Shown here piece by piece: positions 4,893 to 6,227 of a stretch of 6,227 nt of DNA; position 1 is the first letter of the stretch; each line of letters starts with the position of its first letter. The DNA is taken from contig CAZFEN010000040.1 of assembly GCA_964517765.1 (NCBI GenBank), positions 1 to 6,227 of the forward strand, read 5' to 3'. The notes below the pieces were generated by a model. It had not been told where the DNA came from and searched no databases. It saw only the letters and a list, made by a program, of their open reading frames with translations. This stretch comes from Hydromicrobium sp964517765 (lineage in GTDB: Bacteria; Actinomycetota; Humimicrobiia; Humimicrobiales; Humimicrobiaceae). Position numbers and translations under genes: made by a program.

Positions 4893-6227
4893 CTATTCAT
4901 ATAATCTGGACCACATTTTATTTTCATCGAAATGGGGGACTATCTTTTTTAAATCCTTGAATAATCCCCTGTAATCATCGAACTGTATCTCTTTTTCTAT
5001 ATTGAAAAGTATATTTGTTATTTCATCCTTTTTTAAATTATTGATACAGCTGTTATATTTTGCTTCAAATATTTGTTTGAATTCCGTTGAAATAAGTTCC
5101 TCATTTTCACCGGTAAGTTCTTCATCCATTTTTTCGCCATCCCTTGGACCGGTATATTTTATTTCGATATCTTTACCCGGTTCCATTCCATAAATCCTTA
5201 TCATATTTTTAGCCAGATCCAGTATGTTTATAGGTTCCCCCATATCAAGTACATATATTTCTCCACCCTTTCCCATTATACAGGCCTGGATAACCAGCTG
5301 CGATGCTTCGGGTATTGTCATAAAATATCTCTTCATATTGGGATGCGTCACTCTAACAGGACCGCCGGATTGTATTTGTTCTTTAAATAGAGGAACCACG
5401 CTCCCCATACTTCCGAGGACATTGCCAAATCTTACAATCATAAATCTTGTACTCTTTACATCGGTTAAAATCTGCAAATATTGTTCGGAAAGCAATTTTG
5501 AGATTCCCATCACATTCTGTGGTTTTACGGCCTTATCCGTGGAGAGCAATACAAATCTCTTCACGCCAAACTCTATGGAAAGTTTTGCAAGTATTTTTGT
5601 CCCGAGATAATTATTTTGAATGGCGGCCTTTGGATTCAACTGCATCAACGGCACATGCTTATATGCAGCTGCATGAAATAATATATCGGGTTTATATTTC
5701 TTAAAAACGCCCCTCAGAGCCTGTTTGTTTCTTATATCAATGACTATGGGAACCGTAGAAACAAAGGCGAACTTATTATCAAGTTCCTCCAGTATCAAAA
5801 ATAAATTATTTTCCGAATGATCCACCAGTATTATCTTTTCAGGTTTGAACCTTATGATCTGTCTGCATATTTCGGATCCTATCGATCCTCCTGCCCCGGT
5901 AACCATGATGGTTTTGTCCTTTATCTCGGATACTACTTCCGGGATTTTTATATTTATTGGCTCTCTTCCCAGAATATCTTCGATCTCTATGTCCCTTACC
6001 TGGTAGAGATAGACTTTTCCGTCGATGACTTCATATAAACTTGGTAAAGTCTTACAGTTTACGCCGTATTCTCTGGCTCTGACAGCAACTTCTTTTCTCA
6101 CCTTACCGGAAGCGGAAGGCATAGCTATTATTACCTCATCAACGGATTGATCTTTGATCACACTTTCCATCTTGGATATCGGTCCAAGGACACTTATCCC
6201 GTGTATTTTGTTTTTTATTTTTGAATA
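4893..6227 (-). CDS. CapD/WbpM/PglF-type nucleotide-sugar 4,6-dehydratase, 5' partial
   Basis: 444 C-terminal residues are present; the reading frame stays open to the right edge (YSKIKNKIHGISVLGPI), so the true start is outside and the ATG at 6170 is internal. Missing are the N-terminal membrane helices usual for the long form. Present are part of the first Rossmann-like domain (DEVIIAMPSA, then the family hallmark DILGREPI at about 85-91) and the catalytic SDR domain: TGAGGSIGSE (110-119), HAAAYKHVPLM, STDKAVKP (229-236), VMGISK, RFGNVLGS and PRDGEKMDEEL. Met replaces the usual catalytic Tyr of the YxxxK motif (MGISK), which is normal for the long membrane WbpM/PglF/CapD branch. These enzymes convert UDP-GlcNAc to a 4-keto-6-deoxy sugar, the first step to diNAcBac, QuiNAc or FucNAc. 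The downstream phosphoglycosyltransferase would use the finished sugar. Confidence 0.93.
   Translation of the reverse strand, partial: YSKIKNKIHGISVLGPISKMESVIKDQSVDEVIIAMPSASGKVRKEVAVRAREYGVNCKTLPSLYEVIDGKVYLYQVRDIEIEDILGREPINIKIPEVVSEIKDKTIMVTGAGGSIGSEICRQIIRFKPEKIILVDHSENNLFLILEELDNKFAFVSTVPIVIDIRNKQALRGVFKKYKPDILFHAAAYKHVPLMQLNPKAAIQNNYLGTKILAKLSIEFGVKRFVLLSTDKAVKPQNVMGISKLLSEQYLQILTDVKSTRFMIVRFGNVLGSMGSVVPLFKEQIQSGGPVRVTHPNMKRYFMTIPEASQLVIQACIMGKGGEIYVLDMGEPINILDLAKNMIRIYGMEPGKDIEIKYTGPRDGEKMDEELTGENEELISTEFKQIFEAKYNSCINNLKKDEITNILFNIEKEIQFDDYRGLFKDLKKIVPHFDENKMWSRLYE

Noticed and set aside
5002..6038. Several plus-strand frames of 63-128 codons across the dehydratase gene
   Set aside because: All are shadows of a strongly conserved minus-strand gene; no plausible starts or motifs.
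6168..6170. ATG as the start of the dehydratase gene
   Set aside because: The frame is open upstream to the window edge and encodes typical family sequence, so the gene is 5'-truncated by the window, not started here.

Overview
The window is AT-rich bacterial DNA with short intergenic gaps. It reads as part of a cell-surface glycan locus next to housekeeping or envelope genes and a toxin-antitoxin pair. I could not fix the phylum. The GerMN-domain protein, AT-rich codon use, frequent ATA/AGA codons and sigma70-like promoters suit a low-GC anaerobe-type bacterium (Bacillota-like or an uncultured relative), but nothing here is diagnostic. There are no rRNA, tRNA, CRISPR or insertion-sequence features.

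Layout. On the minus strand at the left are the first 57 codons of a GT4-type glycosyltransferase (1-172), a membrane-anchored GerMN-domain protein with an acidic pentapeptide-repeat tail (295-1212) and a membrane-anchored calcineurin-like phosphoesterase (1381-2394). The middle is a plus-strand block: a VapBC-type pair (ribbon-helix-helix antitoxin 2595-2831, PIN toxin 2833-3246) with a clear promoter and a palindromic operator, then an atypical SDR/epimerase-like protein (3349-4239). At the right, on the minus strand and converging on the SDR gene, is a tight two-gene unit. It holds a CapD/WbpM/PglF-type nucleotide-sugar dehydratase (4893-6227, 5' end outside the window) and a PglC-sized sugar-1-phosphate transferase (4296-4868).

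How the genes fit together. The dehydratase and the phosphoglycosyltransferase form the classic pair that makes a modified UDP-HexNAc and loads it as a sugar-1-phosphate onto a polyprenyl-phosphate carrier. The GT4 enzyme and the SDR protein are the kinds of protein found in the same glycan loci, although here they lie on separate transcription units. The VapBC pair looks like an independent, self-regulated module between envelope genes.

The least expected content is in the gaps. At least two intergenic stretches carry short plus-strand translations that match signature motifs of unrelated enzyme families: a fumarylacetoacetate-hydrolase GD-x-ISTGTP motif at about 1311-1364, and an alpha/beta-hydrolase FVHGYPD motif at about 3246-3293. 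I interpret these as relics of mostly deleted genes. A third, much weaker candidate lies at 4236-4286. I found no convincing new multi-gene system.
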